A DNA stretch of 64,000 nucleotides from Lachnospiraceae bacterium (lineage in GTDB: Bacteria; Bacillota; Clostridia; Lachnospirales; Lachnospiraceae). The notes below the pieces were generated by a model. The model saw nothing but the letters and a program-made list of their open reading frames with translations, did no database searches and had not been told where the DNA came from. Position numbers and translations under genes: made by a program. The stretch lies in contig JAGBOC010000020.1 in NCBI GenBank assembly GCA_017634065.1, positions 16,609-80,608 of the forward strand. Reading direction: 5' to 3'. This document shows, one piece after another, positions 54,562-62,265 of this stretch (within the stretch, counting starts at the first letter, position 1; the number at the start of each line of letters is the position of its first letter).

Positions 54562-55371
54562 ATGATTCAGAAATTAAATCCAATACTTAAAGAAGCAACA
54601 AGAAAAAATCGTGCTGTAGGAGCATTTACTGCTACAAGTTTTGAAATACTTCGTGCGATTATAGAAGTTGCTGAAAAAAGAGGCGAGTCAGTAATTATTA
54701 AGCATTCTGCTACTTTTGAAGATGAGGTTCCTCTTAAATATATGGGACCAGTGATTATTGAATTAGCAAAGAAAGCAAAAGTGGATGTATGCCCTATGCT
54801 TGACCATTGTAAGGATACAGAATATATAAAGCAGGGACTTAAAATGGGATTTACTGCAGTAATGTATGATGGTGCAGATTTACCATTTGATGAAAATGTA
54901 AAAAGGGGAAAAGAAATAGTAAATCTTGCAAAATCAGCGGATGCTAATATAGAAGCAAGTTTTGGATTTGTAGGCGGTCATAAAAGTGAGCAGTCTACTA
55001 TAACTGATGTAGAACAACTTATGAAATATCTGAAAGAAGTAGATATTGATGCTCTTGCACCATCTGTAGGAAACTCACATAGTGCAACAGATCAAAAAGA
55101 ATTAAACTATACATTGCTTAAAGAAATTTCTGAAAAATCTAATCTCCCATTAGTATTACATGGCGCTGGAAATCTTCCAAAGGATGCTATAAGAAAAGCA
55201 ATAGAATGTGGCGTAAGAAAGATTAATTATTTTTCTAATGCAGGTATAAAAGAAATCAAGGATTATATAGCAACTACTAAAGTTTTCTCATTTGCGTCTA
55301 TGACTAATATTGTAGTAAATGCTGTAGCAAAGGATATAGACGAGGCAATGGCAGTTTTTGCTATGAAATAG
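54562..55371 (+). CDS. Class II ketose-bisphosphate aldolase family protein
   Basis: 269 residues, a zinc-dependent TIM-barrel aldolase. The zinc His is in VCPMLDHCKD, then LKMGFTAVMYDGADLPFDENV and NIEASFGFVGG with the usual Glu. A second His is in LPLVLHGAGN, and the phosphate site is VRKINYFSNAG. It is shorter and more divergent than typical fructose-1,6-bisphosphate aldolases (about 285-310), so the sugar substrate may differ (tagatose or another ketose bisphosphate). GGGAGG is well placed before the ATG, and a strong terminator follows. Confidence 0.85.
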   Translation: MIQKLNPILKEATRKNRAVGAFTATSFEILRAIIEVAEKRGESVIIKHSATFEDEVPLKYMGPVIIELAKKAKVDVCPMLDHCKDTEYIKQGLKMGFTAVMYDGADLPFDENVKRGKEIVNLAKSADANIEASFGFVGGHKSEQSTITDVEQLMKYLKEVDIDALAPSVGNSHSATDQKELNYTLLKEISEKSNLPLVLHGAGNLPKDAIRKAIECGVRKINYFSNAGIKEIKDYIATTKVFSFASMTNIVVNAVAKDIDEAMAVFAMK

Positions 55372-55392
55372 TATAATTATTAGCTTAATTAT

Positions 55393-55423
55393 AAAAACGA
55401 CAGCGAATTGCTGTCGTTTTTTA
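55393..55423 (+). terminator. Intrinsic terminator after the aldolase gene
   Basis: AAAACGACAGC-gaatt-GCTGTCGTTTT followed by TTATT, 22 bases after the stop codon. The stem is perfect and could work on both strands. Confidence 0.9.
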
Positions 55424-55470
55424 TTGCTAAATATTGTGTCTAAACTTTGTCGTAAATGTGTGCGGAATAA

Positions 55471-55718
55471 CCCCCTATGGGTACCCCCTATCTTTTACAA
55501 CTTGTAGGTGGTTGGTACTGGGGAGCATCGCGTTCGCTGGATTTCGCTATCGTGGAACCGCGAAGTCGCGATTCCACTGACGCTTCATCGGCTCCGCTCT
55601 TCAAAAAATGCTAAAAAGAAGCATTTTTTGAGATTGCTAGGGTGGACAAGATGGCGTTTGAGATAGTGAATTAGTATAAAGGGGGCATCTGTAGGAGAGT
55701 AGCTTGTAGGGGTGAGCA
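55471..55718 (+). repeat. Noncoding repeat element, copy A
   Basis: A GC-richer intergenic element upstream of the first secreted paralogue. It begins CCCCCTATGGGTACCCCCT, includes a hairpin at 55552-55577 (GTGGAA-c-CGCG-aagt-CGCG-a-TTCCAC) and a 12-base inverted repeat TCAAAAAATGCT..AGCATTTTTTGA at 55601-55631. Bases 55592-55718 are identical to 60609-60735 in copy B. No plausible coding frame explains it. The 130 bases between the element and the ATG at 55848 are not shared with copy B except near the start codon (AAATAGGTCGT); I see no gene there. Confidence 0.85.
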
Positions 55719-55847
55719 CCGCGAGCCCTAGTAGTATAGTAGGGGTGAGCATGCGCCCGAGCGTTTTTTCCGAGCGTAGCGAAGGAAGTGCGACAAAGCA
55801 CCCTTGGGGTGCGAACCCTAACTAAATAGGTCGTTAGATACACATTT

Positions 55848-57482
55848 ATGAGAAAGAGCACAAAAATGGTGAAAAAGCTACTAGCTTTATTTTTAGTTGT
55901 GCTCATAAGTATAGAGAGTTTTGGGGCGGTGGTATCAGATAATGATGGGTCGGCATTTATAACTAAAGCTGAATTTGAAGCATTAAAAAGCAATTTTAAT
56001 GACCAAATTGAGAATTATAATAGAAGTATCGATAATAAAATTGATGGCGCTATAGCAAGTTATCTGGCTGGAATAAAACTTTCACAAAGATATCAGTGTG
56101 ACTTAATAAAAACAAAGTTTACATATCCATTAGCAATCCTAGATGATAATTTTGATTACGTGCAAGATCATCTAGATGATAATAGATTAATATATCAGCC
56201 TGAAGAACGCTATTTGTTAACAAACTCAACGAGCGGTTGGGAACCTACTATTGAAGGTGGCAGACGAAACACTGCACTCTGGCGTGGTATTGCTACAATT
56301 CCTGAACAAAGACCAAGTGGTAAAACATCAACTTATATGATAAACATTTCAACATGGAGCAATGCCGAAGGTATAGTTTCAGGGGAAATGAAAGATTATA
56401 AATCATCAATCACAATGGATATTAATTGTGGTGCCATTTATACATATGTAGATGAGGCTGGTCGTGGATTTGCTTTGTCATTTGATTCATATCCTCCAAC
56501 TTCATATACGCGTCTGGGTCCATATGAATCGCATACAAGGCCTGATATCTTCAATAGCTATTCACAATGGTTTTATCCTTTTAAATTTAATGATGATGAT
56601 GAACAATATTTGAACTTCAGGTATTGGTTTACTTGGCCAGTATCACAACGATATGATGAACAAACTTTCTTAAGTATTGAGGATTGGTATGGTGGATCTC
56701 AATATCACCGATTGTTCCATTCAAGAATTATCCCAAATGACTACAAAGAGTTTTTACTTGTGACTGAAGATGCCACTTCAAAGACTACAGATTTATCTGT
56801 AATAGCAAATAATGATGATATTTTCTTACCTGTTGTATATGACACTCATATTAAACTATCAAATCATAAGGATTGGCGTCAATTTTGCAGATTAAATAGA
56901 AATGCATCTTACTATAATTATCATTTATATGGATCTTCAGAAACAAAATCAATGGAAGAAGAAAAAACAGGTGTGCATCCAAATTATTCTGCATCATTTC
57001 AGACGATTGCAACTGCGGGGTGGGGTGCTACAGCCGAAGGGAAGGTTGCTGGTAAAGAATGGTCTGATTTTTCAGTAGTTAAAGCAGAGCACCTGTCATA
57101 TGAAGCGGTTGATCCAACAGATAATAAAACATATAAATACAAGATGGCTCAAGGGATACCTTTGTGGCATGCAAATAAAAGTATAACTGGAATTTTAACT
57201 ATTGAATTAAATAGTTTTGATGATACAGTTGCTACACCTAAACTTTATGTTTCAAAAGGAGCATTTACTAGTAATGATCCTTCAAGCTTTACTAATTTAT
57301 ATAAAGTATCAAGAACAAGTAGCAATTTTACTGATAATTATGTTGCTCTAGAACAAGGTAAAAATGTTATTTATGTAGATGATATTAAAAAGGGTGACGT
57401 TATTTATTATAAAGTGATTCATAACTCTGATGAAGAAATATCGATAAAGTCACAACCAGAGATGGAATATGTTGATACATAA
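55848..57482 (+). CDS. Secreted SDNDG-module protein 1 (pair A, first member)
   Basis: 544 residues, unknown function. A signal peptide (1-26, KKLLALFLVVLISIESFG) is followed at once by a 51-residue module starting AVVSDNDGSAFITKAEF and ending KIDGAIASYLAGIK, predicted helical. The body (about 78-430) is beta-rich with many Trp and Tyr (FLSIEDWYGGSQ, LPVVYDTHIKLSNHKDW, LNRNASYYNY). A C-terminal beta-sandwich (about 440-540) has QGKNVIYVDDIKKGDVIYYKV. It is related over its full length to the next gene product. No wall anchor motif is seen. Its 5' end is nearly identical in DNA to that of the gene at 60803. Confidence 0.85.
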   Translation: MRKSTKMVKKLLALFLVVLISIESFGAVVSDNDGSAFITKAEFEALKSNFNDQIENYNRSIDNKIDGAIASYLAGIKLSQRYQCDLIKTKFTYPLAILDDNFDYVQDHLDDNRLIYQPEERYLLTNSTSGWEPTIEGGRRNTALWRGIATIPEQRPSGKTSTYMINISTWSNAEGIVSGEMKDYKSSITMDINCGAIYTYVDEAGRGFALSFDSYPPTSYTRLGPYESHTRPDIFNSYSQWFYPFKFNDDDEQYLNFRYWFTWPVSQRYDEQTFLSIEDWYGGSQYHRLFHSRIIPNDYKEFLLVTEDATSKTTDLSVIANNDDIFLPVVYDTHIKLSNHKDWRQFCRLNRNASYYNYHLYGSSETKSMEEEKTGVHPNYSASFQTIATAGWGATAEGKVAGKEWSDFSVVKAEHLSYEAVDPTDNKTYKYKMAQGIPLWHANKSITGILTIELNSFDDTVATPKLYVSKGAFTSNDPSSFTNLYKVSRTSSNFTDNYVALEQGKNVIYVDDIKKGDVIYYKVIHNSDEEISIKSQPEMEYVDT

Positions 57483-57499
57483 GTGTAATGAGGTTTAGT

Positions 57500-59143
57500 A
57501 TGAAATATATAAATAAAACTATAATTTCTATTATTACAGTTTTAATTCTTATTTTTAATAGTGGTGCATATTCTGCCGTTGTTAGTGATAATGATGGTTC
57601 TGCTTTTATTTCAAAAGCAGAGTTTGATAGTTTGAAAAATAATTTTCAATCTCAACTTGATGCATACAACACAAGTATTGATGCAAAAATAGATTCTGCT
57701 ATTTCGTCGTATTTGGCAGGTATAAAAATTGAAAACGAAGAACAATGCGCACTTATGCTTAGCGATTTTAGGTTTCCACTTCAAATACTTGATGAAAACC
57801 CAACATATATTCAAGAGAACATAGATAATGATGCACTAATATATACACCTAAAGAGTCATATTTGATTACAATGACAACCCTAAATGCAAATGATGTAAG
57901 TGGTAAAAGTTCAGATTATCCATTAAACTTTATTTATAAGTTTGAATTACCACAAGATAAAAATGGAAGAAGTAAAAACCTTATGTTTAATATTACTTCG
58001 TATGATGAAGATGAAGGTTTAATAAGTGAAATGTATGATGATTTTGAAGATGAAATAAGTTATAATTTTCCAATTGGGCAATCACACATATTTGTGCCAA
58101 CGTCTGGAAGAGGAGTTGCTCTTGCCTTTGATGAATCTGGAAAAACGACAACAGGATATGAATATTTAACCAATCATACTAGACAGTATTTAATAGATAA
58201 TTATAGTACACATTTTGTCCCAAGTACATATAATAAGCAATCGACACATATTTTTCCGCTACGATTGTATCTTTCGTATAGTTCTAATAGAAATGATGCA
58301 GGAACTTTTATAAGCCTTGATGACTGGTATGGTAGTAGTACTACATATGAATTAATCGGAGTGAGGTCTCTTGCAAATGTATTCCCAAATTTAATAGATG
58401 TATCAGAGAAGAACGATTCTAAAAAGAATAAGATTAGTTTAATTCAAAACAATTCTGATGCGATGCTCCCAGTTGTATATAATGGCAAGATTAAATTGAT
58501 GAATCATAAAAATTGGCGTAGTATGGCTAGACTTAATAGAAATGCAAGTACGTATAATTTTAAAACATTTAGAAGTGAGTGTGGCTCTACCACTGATCCT
58601 TATCAACAAAACTCTTATGTAACAGGTATTAATCCTAATTTCACAGCAGAATTGCAGACTGTCGCAAGAGCAGGTTGGGGTGTGACTGCAGAGGGGAAAA
58701 AGTCGACACTTGACTGGTATGATTATTCATTGGTGAAAGCAAGTCATTTATATTATCAAGTAACAGATAATAGAAACTCTAAAAATAAAATTAAAGTGCC
58801 TATGACATCGGGAATACCACTATGGCATGTAGGAACTAAAGATGGGAATGCTACATTGAATATAACTTTAGAAGATTTTGATACAACACAAGCAACACCA
58901 AAGTTATATGTTGCAAAAAATGAACTGAAAGGAGTAGATGCTTCTACTTTTAGGAATTTGTATAGGTTAAGTAATGATAAAGTTACATATTCTGACTCTT
59001 TAGAATTGAGTCCTGGAGAGAATGTAATTCATATAGAAAATATTCAAAAAGATGATATAATGTATTTTAAGATTTTACATGGTTCCGATGAGGATATCAT
59101 AATAAAAAGTATTCCTAGTATGAAGTTTACATCTATTGAATGA
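57500..59143 (+). CDS. Secreted SDNDG-module protein 2 (pair A, second member)
   Basis: About 547 residues. I start at ATG 57500, because GAGG at 57490-57493 is well placed for it; an ATG at 57488 would add four residues. Signal peptide, then the same module (AVVSDNDGSAFISKAEF to KIDSAISSYLAGIK). The body parallels the preceding protein (FISLDDWYGSST, LPVVYNGKIKLMNHKNW, LNRNASTYNF, GVTAEGKKSTLDWYDYS). The C-terminal sandwich has PGENVIHIENIQKDDIMYFKILHGSDED. It is separated by 17 bases from the first member, so the two are probably produced together. Function unknown. Confidence 0.85.
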   Translation: MKYINKTIISIITVLILIFNSGAYSAVVSDNDGSAFISKAEFDSLKNNFQSQLDAYNTSIDAKIDSAISSYLAGIKIENEEQCALMLSDFRFPLQILDENPTYIQENIDNDALIYTPKESYLITMTTLNANDVSGKSSDYPLNFIYKFELPQDKNGRSKNLMFNITSYDEDEGLISEMYDDFEDEISYNFPIGQSHIFVPTSGRGVALAFDESGKTTTGYEYLTNHTRQYLIDNYSTHFVPSTYNKQSTHIFPLRLYLSYSSNRNDAGTFISLDDWYGSSTTYELIGVRSLANVFPNLIDVSEKNDSKKNKISLIQNNSDAMLPVVYNGKIKLMNHKNWRSMARLNRNASTYNFKTFRSECGSTTDPYQQNSYVTGINPNFTAELQTVARAGWGVTAEGKKSTLDWYDYSLVKASHLYYQVTDNRNSKNKIKVPMTSGIPLWHVGTKDGNATLNITLEDFDTTQATPKLYVAKNELKGVDASTFRNLYRLSNDKVTYSDSLELSPGENVIHIENIQKDDIMYFKILHGSDEDIIIKSIPSMKFTSIE

Positions 59144-59222
59144 AAATAAAATTAGAATGGAATTGTAAAATAAATAATACCAAAGAATCCCATTATTAAA
59201 ATTAATATTTACTTTATACTAT

Positions 59223-59256
59223 AAAAAAGTTAGACATCGCTTTGTCTAACTTTTTT
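59223..59256. terminator. Bidirectional intrinsic terminator
   Basis: AAAAAAGTTAGACA-tcgctt-TGTCTAACTTTTTT is a perfect 14-base stem with T-runs on both strands. It lies between the convergent ends of the second secreted paralogue and the AAA ATPase gene. Confidence 0.9.
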
Positions 59257-59266
59257 AATGTTTATT

Positions 59267-60427
59267 TTATGTTTCAGTGAATGCATTTTTGTAATTTGTA
59301 AAATTATATTCACTATTTTTAATTGTATTAATACCTGCATAGATACACATAAGGTTATTTTTGGGTATTTCTAATATTTCTGAAACTTTAAGTAGGTTTT
59401 TAAAATACTTTTTATCTACAACTTCTGTTGATTTAATTTCGTATGCGTATAATTTAGTACCTCTTTCATCAAGCAAATCAACTTCAAGTTGATTTGTATC
59501 TCTATAGAAATACCCATCACCATTTTTGCCATTGAATAATTTATTTTTTTTGTATTCGGAAATAACCATTGTCTCAAAAATATAACCGAATTTATCATTT
59601 AATCTTAAGTTTTTTTCATTTTCTACACCAAGTAAGTAACATAAAAGTCCAGTGTCATAAAAATAAATCTTTGGAGATTTGACAAGTCGTTTTGAAATAT
59701 TTTTGTAGTAAGGTGGTAACTCATATATCAAATAACTTTGAGTAAGTATTGATATCCAAGATTTTACAGTTGGCACTGAAACACCACTTTCATTTGATAA
59801 TTCAGTGTAATTAATTGGTTGTCCGGAGTGTATCGCTAAAAGTTTTATGAATCTTTTAAAGGCTGTCGCATTTGAAATATTTTGTAAAAGTCGAACATCT
59901 CTCTCAATATATGTATCAAGGTAACTTGGAAAGTAATCTTGTGGGGAAATTTTTCTATCATAGATTGGTGGATAGAAACCATTAAATAGTATTTTGTCTA
60001 AATTATCAGGTAAGAGTTTTTCATTTTCAAGCTCTGCGATTGAAAATGGAGCAAGTGTTAGTATCGCAGTTCGCCCAGCAAGGCTTTGTGATATATTTTT
60101 CATTAAAATAAAATTGTGAGAGCCAGATAGAATATATTGACCCATTTCTTTTCTGCTATCAACTTTAGTTTGAATGTAGGAGAATAGATTTGGCACTCGT
60201 TGAATTTCATCAAATATACAGTGGTTGTCATACTTTTTAAGAAAATCTCTTGGGGCAAATTCTGCAAAATCTCGTATGTCAGGATCTTCGAGTGAAACAT
60301 AAGTATAGTTTTTGAGCAATTCTTTTAATATAGTTGACTTTCCACATTGTCTAACACCAGTAAGTGTTATAATTGGAAATTTCTGCAAATATTTTAATAT
60401 TAAGCTTTCTATAGTTCTTTTTATCAT
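59267..60427 (-). CDS. AAA (AAA_14) ATPase with DUF4143 domain
   Basis: 386 residues. Walker A is TGVRQCGKSTILKEL, Walker B NHCIFDEIQRVPNLFSYIQ, sensor 1 YILSGSHNFILM, and the arginine-type motif LAGRTAILTLAPFS follows. The DUF4143 part contains a winged-helix segment (LSNESGVSVPTVKSWISILTQSYLIYELPPY). The C-terminal part has a nuclease-like PD-(D/E)xK pattern (NQLEVDLLDERGTKLYAYEIKST), although catalytic use is unproven. Proteins of this widespread family have unknown roles and are often accessory. The gene is reversed between two paralogue pairs and has its own promoter and terminator. Confidence 0.9.
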   Translation of the reverse strand: MIKRTIESLILKYLQKFPIITLTGVRQCGKSTILKELLKNYTYVSLEDPDIRDFAEFAPRDFLKKYDNHCIFDEIQRVPNLFSYIQTKVDSRKEMGQYILSGSHNFILMKNISQSLAGRTAILTLAPFSIAELENEKLLPDNLDKILFNGFYPPIYDRKISPQDYFPSYLDTYIERDVRLLQNISNATAFKRFIKLLAIHSGQPINYTELSNESGVSVPTVKSWISILTQSYLIYELPPYYKNISKRLVKSPKIYFYDTGLLCYLLGVENEKNLRLNDKFGYIFETMVISEYKKNKLFNGKNGDGYFYRDTNQLEVDLLDERGTKLYAYEIKSTEVVDKKYFKNLLKVSEILEIPKNNLMCIYAGINTIKNSEYNFTNYKNAFTET

Positions 60428-60433
60428 AGGAAT

Positions 60434-60462
60434 ATTTTACTATAAAATTATGAAAAATGCAA
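60434..60462 (-). promoter_or_regulatory. Promoter of the AAA ATPase gene, -10 six bases from the start codon
   Basis: On the minus strand TTGCAT (60462-60457), a 17-base spacer and TAAAAT (60439-60434) lie directly upstream of the ATG at 60427. Only 6 bases separate -10 and ATG, so the message should be leaderless. Confidence 0.65.
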
Positions 60463-60495
60463 TATCGACTTAAAGATTTTCCGAAAACACACTTG

Positions 60496-60735
60496 CCCCC
60501 TATGGGCACCCCCTGACTTTTGCAAGCTGTAGGTTGGTACTGGGTCGCGTTCGGCGCACTTCACTACAAAGTGTCCGCGTAAACGCGAACACTTAACCGT
60601 TTCGTGGCCTCCGCTCTTCAAAAAATGCTAAAAAGAAGCATTTTTTGAGATTGCTAGGGTGGACAAGATGGCGTTTGAGATAGTGAATTAGTATAAAGGG
60701 GGCATCTGTAGGAGAGTAGCTTGTAGGGGTGAGCA
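60496..60735 (+). repeat. Noncoding repeat element, copy B
   Basis: The second copy of the element, upstream of the third secreted paralogue. It begins CCCCCTATGGGCACCCCCT. Its hairpin at 60569-60594 (AAGTGT-c-CGCG-taaa-CGCG-a-ACACTT) has the same shape as that of copy A but a different outer stem. Bases 60609-60735 are identical to copy A, including the TCAAAAAATGCT inverted repeat at 60618-60648. The 67 bases up to the ATG at 60803 include AAATAGGTCGT, also found in front of the first paralogue. Confidence 0.85.
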
Positions 60736-60802
60736 TTGCGAACCCGAGTTGTAGGGAAGGAACTTTACTAGCACGTAAAAAATAGGTCGTAAGTCATGAA
60801 TT

Positions 60803-62236
60803 ATGAGAAAGAGCACAAAAATAGTGAAAAAGCTTTTGGCTTTATTTTTAGTTGTGCTCATGAGTATAGAGAGTTTTGCGGCTATCGTTAGCGATAATGA
60901 TGGTACATCATTTGTAACAAAGGCTGAATTTGAAGCACTAAAAAATGATTTTAATGAACAAGTTAATAATTATAATAGGAGTATAGAGAGTAAAATTGAT
61001 GGAGCAATAGCATCATATTTATCTGGTATTAAAGTTACTCAAAAATATAATTTAGAAAATTATATTAATGACTTAAGTGTGAAATTGAGAACATTTGCAA
61101 ATTTAAGTAATAACGCATTGATGCCTAGTGGGCCCGATTGGCGGCTTAAGGCTGGCATTTTTATGGTGAGTTGGGCATCCCACCTTTCTGGTATAGAACA
61201 TAATAACTATCAAGGAATGTTGAGATATTCGCTTTATAATGGTAATCCTAATGATATTAAATTAGTTTATAAAACTGTTGATAGTGGGGCGAATACATTC
61301 AAATATCTAGTGGAAAAGTATGAGATAAATGGAGTCAATTATTTCTACCCTCATTTTGATTATCGGATGCAAATAGAGCACTGGATATCTATTGTATCTG
61401 CATCAGTTTCAAGAACGCACTCAACCAACCCAGTGGATATGGCAACTATTACTACAGATGTCACTTGGGACATGAATAATCGTTACCCATCTACAGAGAC
61501 TAAAACAGGAACCTGGACAAATTTCTATGGTACAGCTGCTCCGACAGATATAATTACACATACATCTAATATATATAATAGAAGAGCACCTGTTTCAACG
61601 ATGAAATATTTAGTTGGGACGGCTGCGTCAACTTTATATACATCAACAGCATACTGTATTGAATATGCAAAAAGATCAACCTACGATAGCAGTGGAGTGA
61701 CAACTTATGCACCAACTCCCGGCGGCATTAATTTTTTTGAATACCAGACAAGCACCGACGCTATACAAAGACATGTAGATACATTTAGACCTACAATAAA
61801 CTTTTATACTCAAAATGTGCATGCGATACAATATAAGGATTTAATAAATGAGGATTTGTCTAAAAAACTATATACACCTGTCACAAGATGTGATGGACTC
61901 GCTATTTGTAGAACTGAAAATATGGGAGATTTGCATATTAAACTCAATTTAACATCGGTTGGTACGGGTGATGATGAAGTCCCAAGCCCAACCGATTTGT
62001 CTGGGGTGACATACATTGTTGAAATTAAAGATTCAAAATGGGGTACTATTGAACCAACAACCACGAAATATCCAGATAGTTTATACTATAATAGTAGTGT
62101 AACTGAAGGTATTCTTGATATTAATATAGAAAAACTTGATAACAAAGATACAACTTATTGGTTGAAAATTGTGCCTAGTCTTCCAGGAAGTGGTGTGCAA
62201 GTTGAAGTTAAGGAATGTTATATAGATGTAAATTAA
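60803..62236 (+). CDS. Secreted SDNDG-module protein 3 (pair B, first member)
   Basis: 477 residues. The signal peptide (KKLLALFLVVLMSIESFA) and the module (AIVSDNDGTSFVTKAEF to KIDGAIASYLSGIK) are very close to protein 1. The body from about residue 80 is a different, beta-rich domain (LSVKLRTFANLSNNALMP, MLRYSLYNGNPNDIKL, HFDYRMQIEHWISIVSASVSRTH). It shares that body with the next gene product, not with pair A. A C-terminal sandwich has GVTYIVEIKDSKWGTIEPTTTKYPDSLYY. Function unknown; no anchor motif seen. Confidence 0.85.
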   Translation: MRKSTKIVKKLLALFLVVLMSIESFAAIVSDNDGTSFVTKAEFEALKNDFNEQVNNYNRSIESKIDGAIASYLSGIKVTQKYNLENYINDLSVKLRTFANLSNNALMPSGPDWRLKAGIFMVSWASHLSGIEHNNYQGMLRYSLYNGNPNDIKLVYKTVDSGANTFKYLVEKYEINGVNYFYPHFDYRMQIEHWISIVSASVSRTHSTNPVDMATITTDVTWDMNNRYPSTETKTGTWTNFYGTAAPTDIITHTSNIYNRRAPVSTMKYLVGTAASTLYTSTAYCIEYAKRSTYDSSGVTTYAPTPGGINFFEYQTSTDAIQRHVDTFRPTINFYTQNVHAIQYKDLINEDLSKKLYTPVTRCDGLAICRTENMGDLHIKLNLTSVGTGDDEVPSPTDLSGVTYIVEIKDSKWGTIEPTTTKYPDSLYYNSSVTEGILDINIEKLDNKDTTYWLKIVPSLPGSGVQVEVKECYIDVN

Positions 62237-62265
62237 TCCTATATGTTATTGTGGAGAAATGTAAA

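Noticed and set aside
55637-55993. 118-residue open frame on the minus strand inside repeat copy A
   Set aside because: It crosses the repeat element and the antisense of a signal peptide; copy B does not keep it, and the residues are low-complexity.
55430-60802. Insertion sequence or composite transposon bounded by the two repeat copies
   Set aside because: The copies are direct, not inverted, no transposase is encoded, and there are no target-site duplications that I can see.
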